From: Caenorhabditis remanei
Lineage: Eukaryota; Nematoda; Chromadorea; Rhabditida; Rhabditidae
Length of the DNA stretch: 64,000 bases
Direction of reading: 5' to 3'
Assembly: GCF_010183535.1 (NCBI RefSeq)
Contig: NC_071332.1
Location: 12,648,001 to 12,712,000 of the forward strand
Shown: in pieces, positions 20,634 through 34,158 of the stretch
Layout: every line of letters begins with the position of its first letter
Numbering within the stretch: the first letter of the stretch is position 1
The notes under the pieces: model-generated
Databases searched by the model: none
Seen by the model: the letters and a program-made list of their open reading frames with translations, nothing else
Told to the model about the DNA's origin: nothing
Position numbers and translations under genes: made by a program

Positions 20634-23600
20634 AATGAATAGAAGAATTTTCCTTGTGCATATTTTATTATCAATTTTCAGGCGCGCAGTAGAATGGGGG
20701 AATAGATGGATAGTATACAAAGGAAGCTGTAAATGGACAGAAAATGGACAGAATATCTCGGGGGAGAGATGGAAAAGTTTCTAGAAGGCAGTGGGAGTGC
20801 TGGCGGTTTTTTGTTGTGATCCCACTACGGGCGACCTAAATATAGAGAGAAAGAGTGCCACGTCAATAAGTGAGCATGGCTGAAAAGGGGGGGGGGTACA
20901 TAATCGAAAGAAGAGACATACAAATCAGGGAAATCTGGGAATGAAGCTGAATCATTCTCTTTCCAACAATACAAATTCCACGTGTCGGGGATTAAATAGG
21001 GGGAGTAAGGGGATTGAGGGATAATGAAAAAGTGTACGGTATGCACAAAGAAGTGGAGTATATGATACAATTTGCATAAATAGAATGGATACAATATCGA
21101 GAATATTTGAGAATAATTGAGAATACAGAATAAATGAATAAGTCAAGAAAGTTCGTTTGATTAAATATGTGACACATAAAAAATGGTGGAAAATATTGTT
21201 TGTTGTGAAACCCGTGCACATACGGAGAGAGAATGATTTACAATTTCAGAATTTCAGAGTTGTAAAGTGTTGTCTACATCAATGTCAAATGTATCATCGA
21301 ATTGAGAAAAAAGAAAAAGGGTGGCGCTGAAAAAAGAAGGAAAGAAAGGGGTTCGTGAGGGAAAGACGACGTAGTAGTATGTCCCTATGGACACGTGGCT
21401 CCGTAAGTCATCATATCACATCACACAAAATGACTAAAATGATAGTCATTTAGGTTTTGTGATGAGAGTCATAGGGTGCTGTCGTTTGACCAGTCAGATT
21501 GCAAGCAGGGCATGAGACTCATTGTGTTTGGTTGTCTACATGTTTCGTGGAACCCAGGGGTGAATTGAGAGAAGGTTTGAAAGAGAAAAGTTACAGGCCT
21601 AGACGGGGGGAAATGAAAGAAAGGAAAGAGATTAAATGAGAGAGTGAGAATAAAAATATGTGAAGAGAAAAAAAGAAAAAAATCGCTAGCAGGTGGTAGA
21701 CTACGATGGATGTTCAGATGGTATTGGTGCTCGATTCTTGATATTGGGTGTTGGTTGGAAGAAGAGCTTGTAGATTCAGGTGATTGTCTTCAGAATTTGG
21801 AGTCAGAAACAGGTGGAAGATTCTGAAATATTGAGAGATGAGAAACAATATTCGAATTATTGAAACATGCCTTTATGATCAATGGTTGGATGTAATATTG
21901 CATTCAAAGTCAGGAAAGACGGTGACGTGGATCATGAATTCATTGGACATCACACCCTCGAATCGAACGAGGGTTTAACCCAGAGGTTTTAGAAGAACAT
22001 TGGATGTTTTCCTGGAAAAAGTAATAAGATGAATGAAGAGAAAAAGAGATGGAAAGGAAACGAATTCCAAGTGTTGAAATGAAAGTTGAAACAGAAGGGA
22101 GAAAGGAAAGGTGAAATGGCCGGAGAGGTGTGCGCGAGGGGAGAGACTGACGGAGATGGTCGATCGGGTAGGTGATGGAGAAATGAGAGACAATGCGAAA
22201 ATAGTATACGATAAATGGATATGACAGACAAGGACCGGTTCCTTTCGGTTGCAGAAGACTGTGGGCGCCCACCCCGCCAACACTGTCCGATTCGCGTATA
22301 CTACCCACGCGTTAGGCTAGGCCTAGCCATCATAACATTGAATGGGAAAAGAAGAAAAAGAAAGTAAGAAGAGAGAAAAACTGCATTCTTCTTATCGACT
22401 ATACTAGCTGAAGTTGGCTGTCTGCCAGACGGAGAAGCGAATGCGCGTTTCGAGCGGAAAGAGGGGCGGGGTAGGGGCCCCTCAAGCTCATCGATCCGCG
22501 GCGCCAGTCGGCTGGCAGCGAGCCAAGTCGCCTCGAGAGACTATTTAGAAGTGAGAGGGATTAGGGAACCAAGGGGCGCGGTCTTCTTGTGTCGTCTCTG
22601 CTTCTTTGCTATACGAATATTCGAAATAGTGAAGTTTCTGCGTCTCACACTCTCTACCCTTTCAATACTCTCTCGGCATTTCCTATGACTCTGGAGCTCG
22701 GGAATCGGTGTAAACGGGGGAAAAAAAGAAGAGGAGAAGTGGAAAATGGAGAGTGTGTGAGCAACATGAAGGAATAAAAGAAAGAGAAAGAGAGACCGAT
22801 TTCAATTTCGTGTAATTGCTTTTTGGAGCAAAAATGAGCAAAAATGACGCGTGTGTGCGCAGGCTAGAAGAGGAGAAAATAGTAGTGAAAGGAGAACGAA
22901 AAAAACAGAGAAACGTTGAAGGCTGGCACAGTGCCAAGTAAGCAACAAGTGAGGAAAGAAGAAGAAGAAGAAGAAGACGGGAGTCTCAGGAGCGAAAGTG
23001 TGTCATTCATTGAAAGTGCAGAAAAGAGGGAAAGTTGGGAAAGAAGAGAAAGAATGGATTGAAGTTGATTGGAAGTCAGAGAGACGCAGACTGGCTGAAG
23101 GTATTTGATCACGACGAGCAAATAATGTTGCGAAGTTAAAAGAGAAGGAGGTGGAGGATGGGGGAGGAGGAGTGATGTGGAAATAATGACTCTTGGAGAC
23201 AAATTATAATTCCTTGACCGATGAGATCATTTATTTGTTTCGGACTAATACAAAACACGTAATAAGAGGTCTAGAGACTCTTAAACTCAAGAGATCATCT
23301 AGTAAGAAAGAGCTTCCGCGTCTTCACTCAATGAACTAGGAACCGGAAATTAGCATTCTAATGGAACGAGGAGAGTCGTTTACATAAATTAATTGCTACT
23401 ATCAAAAAGAGTAAGTGACAATTTAAAACGCCTTTGGCCAATGAGATCATTAACTATCAGAAACAGGAATGTTGGGGATGGGATAGATCTAGAACATGGA
23501 TGCCATCCCAGATGCCATCTATCTCTTTTTTATCAAAACTGAGGAGAATGTCGGCAACCCCGCGTTCTGATGGATAGCCTCCGCAGCAACTGTTAGCTTC

Positions 23601-25401
23601 CAAAAAGTGTGTGCTCACTTGATAAACCAGGAACAGGAACTTCACGGCATGGCAAAATGTTAACATTTAGTTAACATAGGATTAGGGAAATAGAGAACTA
23701 GATACGTGAATTCAGCACATAAGTAATCGAGACTCCTCAGCAATTAATGGGAGGTTAGAAAAGAACAAATTTGGTTTGACTGACATTTTCACGCCTCTTC
23801 CACCTCCAATATTCGAAAAACATTAGTCATCTTGAAAATCTTGAAAAGTTGGATCTGGATCACAGCAACAATTACATATGATATAGGCTTCTCTCATTCT
23901 AATCTAATCCGGATATGACTGATATTTATCTTTGATGACGAGATAAATATGTCATACAAATCTTGTCTATCTGACTTAATCCCATAAATCAGTATAGCAG
24001 AATTAATGACTTTGACTAATAGAATTTCATATTTGGAGTTTTCTGATGCTTCAGTAGAACAATGAAGTTTGGTCGCTGATCACTTCACCCGGAATTCCAG
24101 AACGAGTTCTAGAATCAATGAACACAATAACAAAAATGTGTCACATTCAGAGATTCTTCGAGAACGACGTCTTCTATTTTTACTGATATCAGACGTCCTA
24201 TAATATTCGGGTAATCCAATTTCAGCTGATTGCACTCTCTATCAGATGACAAAACTTCCGGCGGAGTTCTCTCTTTTTCTTTTTTTAGTTGTTTTTATTT
24301 TCTCCACTTATTTTCGATGTTGTGTTGTGTTGAGTCTTTCGTTTTCTTCTCTTTTTCTTCTTTTTTTCGCCCTAGACAACATCAAAACAAAAATATTTTC
24401 CGGTATACACGTTAGCTAAAAAAGAGAAAAGAACCTCCGAATTCCTTCAAACGAAAGGAAAAGAAAGAAGCTCTCCGATTATTTTCTATAAGTGCCCCCG
24501 CCAGATTCAGATTCCCGGAAACGGGCGAGCGAGAGAGTCGTCTAAGAGTGCATGATCATCGTAGCAGTAGTCGTCGTTGCTTGCTGCTGCTTGACGTCAT
24601 CTGACATTCTGGAAAAGAAGAGAAGACGAAAGGAAAAGAAGCCAATGATGTGTATATGTGAGTCATAGTGATGAAAAGGGAAAAAAGAACAAACAGAGAG
24701 AAAAGGGGAAATAAGAGAAGAGAAACCATTATGGATAGATGTGAAATGGTGGCTGAAAAAAGGAATGGAAAAGGAGAAAAAGAGATGGGAATGATGTGGA
24801 TTGGAGGGAAGAATGATGGGAATGTGGAAGAAAGTTTTGAAAGGGAATGGGAGTTCTATTGAAATAAAAGTATACGTATTACGAATTTGCATTCAGAATT
24901 TATTCATTTCTAAACCAGTGCATCAAATCAACGTCAGGACAAAAAGCGGGAGCCAGGTACTCCAAATAGCAACTCGATGAGTTTCAACGTTTCGAGCACT
25001 CAAGAAAATTTTGAACTCACAGCTTTTGCAAAACTTTTGAAGCACCATTAGAGATCTTACCGTATCCTGTTTTTATTTTGTCTATTATTCCCAAAATGTT
25101 TTGAGAAACCTTCCCCCTTCTGAAGGGTTTTCTCTTCATATCGAATTCAGCTCGTTCACTTCTGAACCAGTTTTTATTTCCCTCAACTCCCTGAAAAATG
25201 ACCAAATTTTCATGTGTGATCCAAGTTTCATGTGTGATCACAACATGACGAAGGTTTTAGCCAATTCAATTATTAATCTTATATTTCGCCAATTTTGATC
25301 TTTTGACTTTTGGCTTTCCTATTTGAAACAGAACATCTGAATTCAGTAAAAAACTTTATTCTACTCTTGAAAGAGCAAACATTCGTGATTACTAAACTTA
25401 A
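20634..25401. other. 4.8-kb interval without supportable genes
   Basis: Mostly purine-rich (GA-rich) plus strand, which gives long pyrimidine-type ORFs on minus that look like composition artefacts. A G+C-rich stretch (22430-22580) with a 14-bp palindrome just before it (GGCTAGGCCTAGCC, 22315-22328) looks promoter-like. A TATAAG followed by a short ORF with a hydrophobic start occurs at 24489-24665 (MIIVAVVVVACCC). I could not connect any of these to a gene. Confidence 0.45.
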
Positions 25402-26750
25402 TTACGCAACGTCTTTCTCGGTTGAACCATCGTAGTAGCTGGAGAGAACATTGGTCTGCAAAGAGACGAATTTTGAAAATTTCTGTACTTTAACTAACTT
25501 CTCTCGACATGAAATAACTCGTCGAAATGCTGGAAATGTGAAGACCATAACAATAGTACTCACTATAGAATGAGTTGAGAATAAGCAAATTAAAATGTTA
25601 CAGTAAACTTCATATCCTTCGATATGAAGAATGACATCTCCGAGGAGAAATGCAAGAGGTATCGCTAGCCAGATGGCAAGTACAATCAACTGAAATCGAA
25701 TTGTGGAAATATAACTTTTTCAGTGAAACCTTGATGAAACACTCGTGAATCTACATGGTTTGGTAATTGAAAATTAGGAACTGACACTTTAAATATTTAC
25801 CTTCGAAACTCACGAATTAAGATATTTACCTGAGCGACTAAACTCAAAACTGCGGATAAATGTTTCGAATAAGTCTTCGCAGCCATAAACTGTCGATGTC
25901 CATGAAGCATTTGTAGTATTTGAATATAATAGAAAAGAAAAAGAGAACAAAATGAAACAAAAGTAACAATCATAACCACGAGAGTAACTTGTATAGAAAC
26001 AGAAGAAGTTGAATATAGTTCTGCATTCGGAAGGGAAATGAATGGAACAAGATCAGGATATAGTTGTTTAGCTATCTTCAGTTCTTCCTCTTTACTTAAA
26101 TTCGAAAATCCAAATGACACGGAAACGAGAAAGGGAGGAACATGAAGAAGAACTTTTATGATGTATTTCCGAGCCGATCCCATTATTCTTTTCTGATCGA
26201 TTGCAGCAACACTTTGATGTTTTTTGATGAAACTGCAGAGGAGAGAAGTGATTTGAAGAATGATAAGAGTGAATATAAGGTTCTGGAAAATGGAGATTCA
26301 AATGAAAAGAGGAGTGAATCATACAATCTGATAGTGTGTTTTTAATGAAAGAACTCTGGATAGAAGGCCGTGTGAAATTCCGAGTAAAGCTGGGAAATAG
26401 GTCACCGGTGCTACCAGTAAAGTGAGATGAACGTCTTGTAGAAAACATAAAATCTGAATAACACTCATTCAGTTCAAATTTTTAATTGGAACAATGTTTG
26501 GCTTTCAGTAGGGTAAGATTATTGAATGAAACCTTCCGTTTTATTGGGCTTCGTAATTCAAAACTTCTCAGTCATTAGAGTATACTTCTCAATTCCAAAA
26601 ACTTACCTGAAAATAGAGCATATAATTTCTATATGTTCCAACATTTCCAGATTTGAAAATTAACAAATAAATAGCTAATGAATTATTGGAAATGCAAACA
26701 ATTCCAGTGACGAAATAGAAGCGAACCTGTAAAGCTTCATCGAAAATCAT
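25402..26750 (-). CDS. Seven-transmembrane chemoreceptor, Str-superfamily (srh/sri-like), 337 aa
   Basis: Minus exons 26750-26607, 26453-26325, 26282-25830, 25689-25402, all in phase 0 (1014 nt). The N-terminus IFKSGNVGTYRNYMLYFQ and then QDVHLTLLVAPVTYFPALLG are the TM1-TM2 pattern of the worm Str superfamily. AAKTYSKHLSAVLSLVAQ sits before TM6, and HSIVSTIVMVFTFPAFRRVI is the TM7 ending, with the proline-plus-basic motif typical of SRH/SRI receptors. Such receptors act in sensory-neuron cilia as G-protein-coupled odorant or pheromone detectors. The ligand is unknown. The family call (srh versus sri) is by motif only. The gene is intact and isolated here rather than in a cluster. Confidence 0.82.
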
Positions 26751-29119
26751 TGGAGCATGATAAAACAAAGCTAGTGACTAGTTGAGACACACTTTTTATT
26801 CGATTATTTTATTTTGGCCACGTTTTCAAGAAAGAGGAAAATTGCTGAAATTGAATTGAGTCATTTCTTGTCAATCATACTCAACAGGTGTGAATTAATG
26901 CATTCCATCTACAAAGAACAGATATCCAATGTTATTTAGATACATTACTTTTTTTTCCGCAACGCAGAAACTCAAAAAATAAATATCCACAACAGCTGTA
27001 ACTTCTGAGTTTTTAATATTACATGTCTCATTTAAGAGATGATTGCTTGCGGCTTCAATCACCTATCACACAAAACATGGCTTGGTCAGAGAAAAATTTT
27101 CGAGAATTTTCGAAAAAGTAAGGAATGTTTTCTACTTTTATCCTCTCACTTCTGGTTTCGTTGTCGTAATGCTCATTTATCCATTTCAAAAAAAGATATC
27201 CTGTACACCTGAAACTACCATGAGCTTTTGTAATTTTAACATAATCTTAGAATGACCTTTAAGACGAGGCATTTCGCTTCTTTTAAACTTAAATAAAGTC
27301 ATGAGAGGTATGCAATGGAGCCACATCAACGCAATGAGATCAACGCAATGAGCTAGCGCAGTCAAAAATTGAAGAAATTAGAGAAAATGGAGTGAGGAAA
27401 GTTGAGAATTAATGCGGTGTGTGGGAGCTTTCTGATAGTCAGAAAACTGATATTACCGGGATTTATCGAAGTAATTTGCTGAAATGGGTGAAGAGAAGTG
27501 GACGAAGAGAATCTAACCGAAAACTATTTCATAGCGAAATGCTGGGAAACTGTGATGATAGGAGGAGTCTTGTGATTAGATCAGATTTAAGTTATTTGCG
27601 CGACTTGCTCAATATTATCATGATTGAAACGGGATGAGTGAACGGAGGGGAGAAAATGAAGTTGAGGGTGGAAGCTTTCCGATTCCCTATGCTAAACTTA
27701 CCATTTCTGTTCTTTTCTTCGCTTGCCCCTTCTGAACCAATCCTTACTGCTTCATTCTTCTTCCTTTTAGCGTCTTGCGTGACGTCTGAAAGCGTACCAC
27801 ATGACGGTCTCTAGGAGATGACGTTGTCAACTTACTCTGATGAGCACAATGGAGAAGAGTAGAGGAGAAGATAGGGTGGAGGTTGGTCCGAAGGCTCTTT
27901 GAAAGCGAGAACTGATCTAAGCTGATGTGGTCCATAACAGGAAGAGTTGGTTTCACCTCGCCCTGGTTTACATTTAATCGAGAACATGTCACGGAGGTCG
28001 GTCACGTTAAAATACGTTTGTTGTTTTTTTTAAAGAAGCTAATAAAATAAGATGAGGTGTTGTCAATTTTAATTCTGGAGGACAGCGATTTTTAACAGTC
28101 TGCTAGAACTTTTGAGCAACTATTTGCTTTTTAAAGCAATGAATGATCCAGTCTATTTTCCCGATAAAGTGAGAAAGTTTTTCAGCTGGACATTACCCTG
28201 TTGACGTTTTGAAAAAAAATCTACATCAAGATACGTTCTTATTCCCATATTCAAATGGCATATACAACTACCTCTGTTCATGATCCTGCTTCGATGATCC
28301 CAAGTCGAGATAGAGTTCCGGGACAGTACCATCACTATCACATGATTTGAGGTTGGAGATTTAATAAACTAATATTTTTTTGCGAAAGTTTTTCGAATAA
28401 AAAATATTGTGAAGTCAATTTGCAAGTAAAGCTCGCACCGCTTTTCAAGATACACTTGGGTTTACTTTCTTCATCTTTATCCGTGATTTAATGCCGTTTT
28501 CAGTTCTTTTCGAGCATTTTGCTATCACCTCCTTCCCAATCTATATTTCTATAGAACTTTTCTTGATCTATAGCACAGAAGCAGACATGTCACATGTGCC
28601 AGAAACCAAATCCGAAAGTTTTCGGAAAAGTCTGCAATACGCCGTCGCGGTGTTTGCACTTAAAACATCAAATCTGACGACAAACAGTTGCTGGCAATCG
28701 GGTGGCAGTGCCGGCGGCTTCACGTGATTTGCGAAGATAATTGGTTTTATTTTTTGGTGGTTCTTGAAAAATACGAAACATCCTCTTCCACGAAAATATT
28801 TCTGCCCATAAACGAATCTTTTAAAAGATTTAGCCTATGATAAACTTTATTTGCAGTATTTCGAAAAAGAAAAGTTATGTTTTGTTGTAATTCTCCGTTG
28901 CCCGTTTATCAATATTTATTACTCGCGTCCCTTATGAGTTTTGTTCAAGCTCACAATAATCAAAAACTCGATAATCAACTATTTCTTTTATCGATTTTGT
29001 TTTCGATATCCGCGAAGGGAAACCTGTTTTCCGTTCTGTTCACTTGTTCTTCCTTGGGAGATTCTTCATTTCGGTTATCAATATAATCCTTGTTTTCCTC
29101 CAGAAAACATCGTCTAACA
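26751..29119. other. 2.4-kb intergenic interval
   Basis: It contains the upstream region of the chemoreceptor and of sut-2. Two open stretches on minus (around 27830-27990, ending at a donor AGA|GTAAGT, and around 28260-28340, reading DGTVPELYLDLGSSKQDHEQ) look slightly protein-like but have no consistent start, phase or partner. They may be relics. The last 250 bp before sut-2 probably form its leader, with a trans-splice-type acceptor (ttcctccag) 17 bp before the ATG. Confidence 0.4.
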
Positions 29120-31635
29120 ATGAGCTCTCAAACTGGAACCGGAACCTCCGAAGTCTCAAAAAAACTGAAGGTTGGTTCATTTCAGCCGAAAATGTGTAAA
29201 TCAACCCGAAAGGAGTTACAGGCAGCGATTCGCGCGAAGCTGGAAGAACTCGGCGTCTACGTCGATGATGAGCTTCCCGATTACATCATGGTCATGATTG
29301 CAAACAAGAAAGAGAAAGTCCAAATGAAAGATGACCTCAATCTGTTCATAGGGAAAAGTACTGGGAAGTTCGTTGATTGGTAAGTTTCATTACGTTTCAG
29401 GTGATCTGAAATTAAAATTTTTGTTTTCAGGCTTTTCGATTTGTTCGATCGTCTCCAGAATGCGTCCAGCAAACAAGGAGAAACTAGTAAGAAAGATGAA
29501 GAAAAGGAAAAGCAGAAGGAACAAGAAGCGAAAGAACAAGAAGAGAAGCGGCGAAAAGAAAAAGAAGAGCGTGAAAGAGAACAGTAAGGAACAATACGAT
29601 TATGCTACTTCGATACATTGTTTATTTTTCAGACAAAAAGAAAAAGAACGCGAGCGGGAGAAGGAACGCCAGCGAGAACGCGACCGTGAGAAGCGACTTG
29701 AAGAAGAGAAACGTCGAGAAGAGAAACGGAAGGAATCTCAAAGAACGAAACGTCACCGCACTAGAAGCAGATCTAACACTTATTCAGATGATGAGCGTGT
29801 TCCCGGTAACGATAGACATACCCGTAATAGACGAGCACGATCTGGTGAGCGTAAAAAGATCAGCGCTATTGACGGTCGTCGAGAGTCAGCCAGTCCAGAA
29901 AAGAAACTTCAATCACAAGTTACAGTCAAAAGAAATATTCGACCGACTGGAGAGTAAGTTTCAAAATTATCATGTGGTGAACTTATTTTCATTATTTTTT
30001 CAGTACAAACGTCAAACGCCGTGGTACAATGTTTCTCCGTGCAATGAATGAAGCCAGTGTCAGTGCTGGTTACGGATCTTCGAGAAAGGAATCTCGTGAC
30101 GATGCTCACGACGAAGACGACATGTCAGATGTTGAAGCTCTTCCATCCAAATCAAGCAAGCCATCCTCATCACCGAAAAAGAGCATCCGTGAAAGATTGA
30201 GCAGAGTTAACAAAGGAGTCATTGAACCAATTGACGATGACGCTGTTGTGCTGGGAAATCAACCACAGAGTGGCGGTCCTCAAATGATATTGAAGCTGTC
30301 CGGTGGGAAAGAAGCTATCAAAAAGACTAGAATTCAAGACAGAATTGTCGTCGTTGATGATAGTATGCGTAGAGGACTTTTGAAGAGAAGAATCGAGACT
30401 CCTGGAGTTTCCGAAGAACCGAAATCGAAGCATGAAAGAATAAAGTTCGATGTTGCTCAATCTCGAGATTCTACTCCTACAGATGACTCACCGACAATGC
30501 AGAAATGGAATGGACAAATCAGACTTGGCGAAGATTCGGAATCGGAAGACGAAGAAGCTGAAATCGATGCATTTGTTGCTGAAGCAAGAGGAATTGTTAG
30601 AAAAGACAGCTTTATGGAGGAAGATGATGTTCCACCAACTCATCAACTTTCTGGAGCCGCTTATCCGATTCACATCACTGATGGCTACCCATCCACTATC
30701 CCCTCATACATTCCAACTCCATTGAGCGTTTTGAACGAACAGCAGAACCAGATGGGCGGAACAAGAGATCATACCAAAGAGCGTTGCGTTTTCTGGCCGA
30801 AGTGCACGAAAGGAGAATCCTGTCAATTCATGCATCCATCAACTCCGTGCAAAAACTTCCCAAATTGTACTTTCGGAACCCGTTGTCTTTTCATTCATCC
30901 ACCATGTCGTTTTGATCGTTTCTGCACCAAAAAACACTGTCCATTCACCCATCAAGGCACTGGAGGATATCAACCTGGATCAGGATCTGCTCCTGAATTC
31001 AAAAATCCTCTGACCTCCAATAGAATCCCACCGACGACTACCGTTGTTGCTCCTTCTGAAGAACCGCCGAAACCACTTGTCCGTGGAACTCTCGGATCGC
31101 TTGCTGAAAAGCTGGCTGCTTCAATCAAGAAAAAACCTGCAACGGCTATTCTGACCGAGAAGAAAGAAGAAAAGAGTGATGAGAATGAGACAGCAACGAC
31201 GAGCAATGAAGTCTCACCCAAAGAGAAGGAAGGGTCACTAAGTCCACCAACCTCTGCTCCTACAAGATCTTTACCAGAGTAAGAAAGCGTATTTTTCGGT
31301 TCCCTCAAACATTTTATATTTACAGGTTTGCTCCACTTCAAAACATGATCCCTTGCCGGTATGCTGGTGGCTGCCGCAATCCAGTTTGTCACTTCAAGCA
31401 TCCGAAGGTGGGTACTTTACATCTAGATTTAACTATGCAGCTAATTAGAAATTTCCTGAACTCTTTCCACGATTCTGCTGATTTACAGGAATGCCGATTC
31501 GGTGCTACTTGCCACAACCCCTCCTGCTACTATTATCACAAACCAACCAATGCCTCTTCTGCTCCCATTGTAAATCCAACCCCGGTGGCTGATTCGAGCG
31601 CCGCCAAGTACAAATGGACCGCTACCGCCAACTAG
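29120..31635 (+). CDS. sut-2: Nuclear poly(A)-binding CCCH zinc-finger protein (ZC3H14/Nab2/MSUT2 type), 745 aa
   Basis: Exons 29120-29379, 29431-29583, 29633-29953, 30004-31278, 31326-31407, 31489-31635. The N-terminal PWI-like fold (AIRAKLEELGVYVDDELPDY to FIGKSTGKFVDWLFDLFDRL) is the hallmark of the family. Then comes a long RE/KE-rich charged helix, an RS-like linker (RHRTRSRSNTYSDDERVPGN) and an acidic disordered region. The C-terminal half has five CCCH fingers: CVFWPKCTKGESCQFMH, CKNFPNCTFGTRCLFIH, CRFDRFCTKKHCPFTH, CRYAGGCRNPVCHFKH and CRFGATCHNPSCYYYH. Family members bind poly(A) in the nucleus and limit tail length. The C. elegans gene was found as a suppressor of tau toxicity. Identification by architecture is firm. 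Confidence 0.92.
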
Positions 31636-32338
31636 TCATCTCCTCACAATTCTAGTACTTCCTTTCGCAAATTACCTCTTTTTTCTCCTATCTGTGAAAC
31701 ATTATTCAGAAGAACGTGTTTGTCCCTTTCTCATTCATCGTAATACTCATTTAGATTTGTTTCACCCGTAGTCTTATTTTTTTTTCCTCTAAAGTTTCCC
31801 ATGTTCACCTGTTTTACTTTTTTATTATCTATTGGAACCGTTGTTCTGGCTCCGATTCCGTTTTAGCTCAAACTCAAATATTTCTCGGAAAGAATCAAAA
31901 CAGCGGATTCCCTCTCTTGTCATATTTGCCGCTATGGCACCCTGTTATTTTATTCCCTTCTCTTGTTTCTTGGGCTCGGTGTGCAGGACTACCGAAACTA
32001 GTTTCTCGTGTTATTATATTTCCCCAAATATCGTAAATTCGAATGCCAAATTTAAAGTTCACATAAAAGTGTTACTCCTTGTCAAGTGTGTGTTCCCTGT
32101 GGTTCTTTCTCTCATCTCAGATAAGATTCCAGGTCCAAAATGGGACATGATGTGATTCGTTTCGTGTATTTCGCTGCTCTCCAAACAAAACGGTTTGTCT
32201 GCTGGGAGTGCTCTTCTCATGCCCCTCCTCTCTTGATTTGTTTGTCTCTTTCACTTTTCATCGGTCACTCTTCTTGTGCCCATCCATCCCAAAAGTTCCT
32301 CTTTTTTCAAGTGCTTTCTTTTGGGTAACTAAAGAAAA

Positions 32339-32951
32339 ATGCTGGTCTTTTACTTCTTGAGTGCACTTTTAGTGGTGACTGTGAATAGTGGACCATGTAA
32401 AATGTCACCGTTGACTACGTTCCTGACAGATTATCAGCAGGTAAAGTTGTTTCACATTACAATTTGTATTAGAAGCCTTCCAGAAAAATGAAATCCGTTT
32501 AAAAAACCAACTCTAAAAGATCTTGAATACAGTTTTTCATGATATAAATTCAAATTTCAATGTTTTTCGGTGAATTCCGGTCTATTATATTTCTTGAAAG
32601 TCTTAGTTTACAGAAAATAGGATCCAATTGTTTACAATGTTTCCCAGATTTCGTTCTTTTTTCCAGCAAACTCTTCATCAACTCATCGTCTCTGCTCGTG
32701 ACTCTGGGGCGAATGAAGAGATGGTCAAGGAGAGTATGGATGAATATCTTGCTCAAATTCTGCCACCCGATAGACTATTGGAACTCAAAAGAGCACATGA
32801 CGAGTTCGAGGCACAACGACGCGGAAAAAGATCATCTGATAAACCGGAACCAAAGAAAGTTTTCGACATAATTGATCAATTCACAAGTGATTATCAGAAG
32901 TTTTATGAGGAGTCGTCGGCTGTGAGGAATAGGAATAACAATAAAAACTGA
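32339..32951 (+). CDS. Small secreted protein, 128 aa, unknown function
   Basis: Exons 32339-32440 and 32667-32951. Residues 1-18 (MLVFYFLSALLVVTVNSG) form a clear signal peptide. The mature part is helical and charged (TLHQLIVSARDSGANEEMVK, MDEYLAQILPPDRLLELKRA), ending in a basic tail (RNRNNNKN). No cysteine framework or enzyme motif is present. The pattern is loosely like small nematode secreted helical proteins of the SXP/RAL-2 (DUF148) kind, but I would not assign it. An AATAAA at 33008 gives a plausible poly(A) signal. Confidence 0.7.
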
Positions 32952-34158
32952 AAAATTAATTTAAATGTTATGTTATTGAAATTTAATCTGAAATACGGGT
33001 TGTTTGAAATAAAGTTTTTTCTATATTTAAACATGTTTTGTCCGAAGTTTAAAAACGTCTTTTTTCTGACCGACAAGAGAAAGATAAGAGACAAACAGAG
33101 AAAGTGTTTCGAATGGTAAGTTTTGATAGTTTTTCTGATTCTAATTACACGGGTCTGTGAAAATGAACATTTTCGAAATTCACCGTGAAACCGGAAAAAA
33201 ATTGTAAAATTTGAATACTTCCCACATCGCGCCGAAAATATCGTTGTCAGGCAAGCGACTTTGCATTAGATTTTTTAATTCAAAAAATTTGAACCAGCTT
33301 TTTCTTGGTTTTGAAGCTAAAGCATGCTATTCGGCGGCATTTTCATTGAAAACGACAGTTAGGTGTTGTAAAATTAATCTTGACAGATGACTGTCCCCTC
33401 CACTCGTCTCAATAACCACCCTCTTTAAGGAAAAAGGTTCGTGCCACCCTCCTTGTTTGTTCGCTGCATGACCAACATAATTGAACATTTTATTTGTGGT
33501 TGTTTGCTCTCCGATAAAACTTTCTAGCTCATTTTTCCAGTTTCAATCGAGAAATCTTTTAAATTTGATTGGATCAGGCCATCAACAGATTTTCAAAATA
33601 CGCGAGGAAAAAAGATGGATCTCAAAACAAAAAAGATCCTCTCCCATCAGGATTCTAGATTTTCATACACTTTCAGCAGTGTATCTCCTTGTTTCCCGTG
33701 AGAATTCTCATATCCAATTCCTGATTGGGCTATATTATTTGGCAATCTGAAAACAACGAATGTTTTATAGGATACAGTAACTACCCCCAAAAGCCAGGAA
33801 AACTTGGTTGAAAACCCAAAAAGCAGTCAGCTTTAAATATTACATAAGATGAACTGAAATAGGCGTGTCTTCAAATATGTTATTTTTTCTTCTCATTTGG
33901 GCGGAGCCAAATTGCGTTTGATCGAAAGTTTTGAAAAATTGAAGAAGTCACCGCCCTTTTTGGCTGTTCGATATCAATTCCAACGTTCTGAGATACTTCA
34001 TTCTCATCACTGTCGATTTTATATGGGTTGTCCGCAATCATTCTCTCTTTTTTCCAAAAAAATCCGAATAGAAGAAAAACGACCTTCATGCGAAAAATCA
34101 AATCAGTGATTTGGTGATCGCACACAGACAACCCTCAAATCGATAAGTTAAACTAACG
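32952..34158. other. Intergenic region upstream of sos-1
   Basis: 1.2 kb without supported coding sequence. The part at about 33120-33380 (cgcgccgaaaatatcg and surrounding sequence) has the look of a dispersed Caenorhabditis repeat but shows no clear ends. The sos-1 promoter should lie here. Confidence 0.4.

Noticed and set aside
21940..23202. Several long minus-strand ORFs rich in S, F, L and P
   Set aside because: They lie opposite GA-rich tracts, overlap in several frames at once, lack splice signals and read as low-complexity translations of polypyrimidine.
23220..23455. Repeated GATGAGATCATT-like words resembling the mir-80/81 seed
   Set aside because: Only the seed-like part matches and no stable hairpin surrounds either copy.
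24551..24667. Short ORF MIIVAVVVVACCCLTSSDIL with a hydrophobic start after a TATAAG
   Set aside because: 38 codons, no intron or homologue, GTC/GTA repeat composition explains the hydrophobic run; the opposite strand is equally open.
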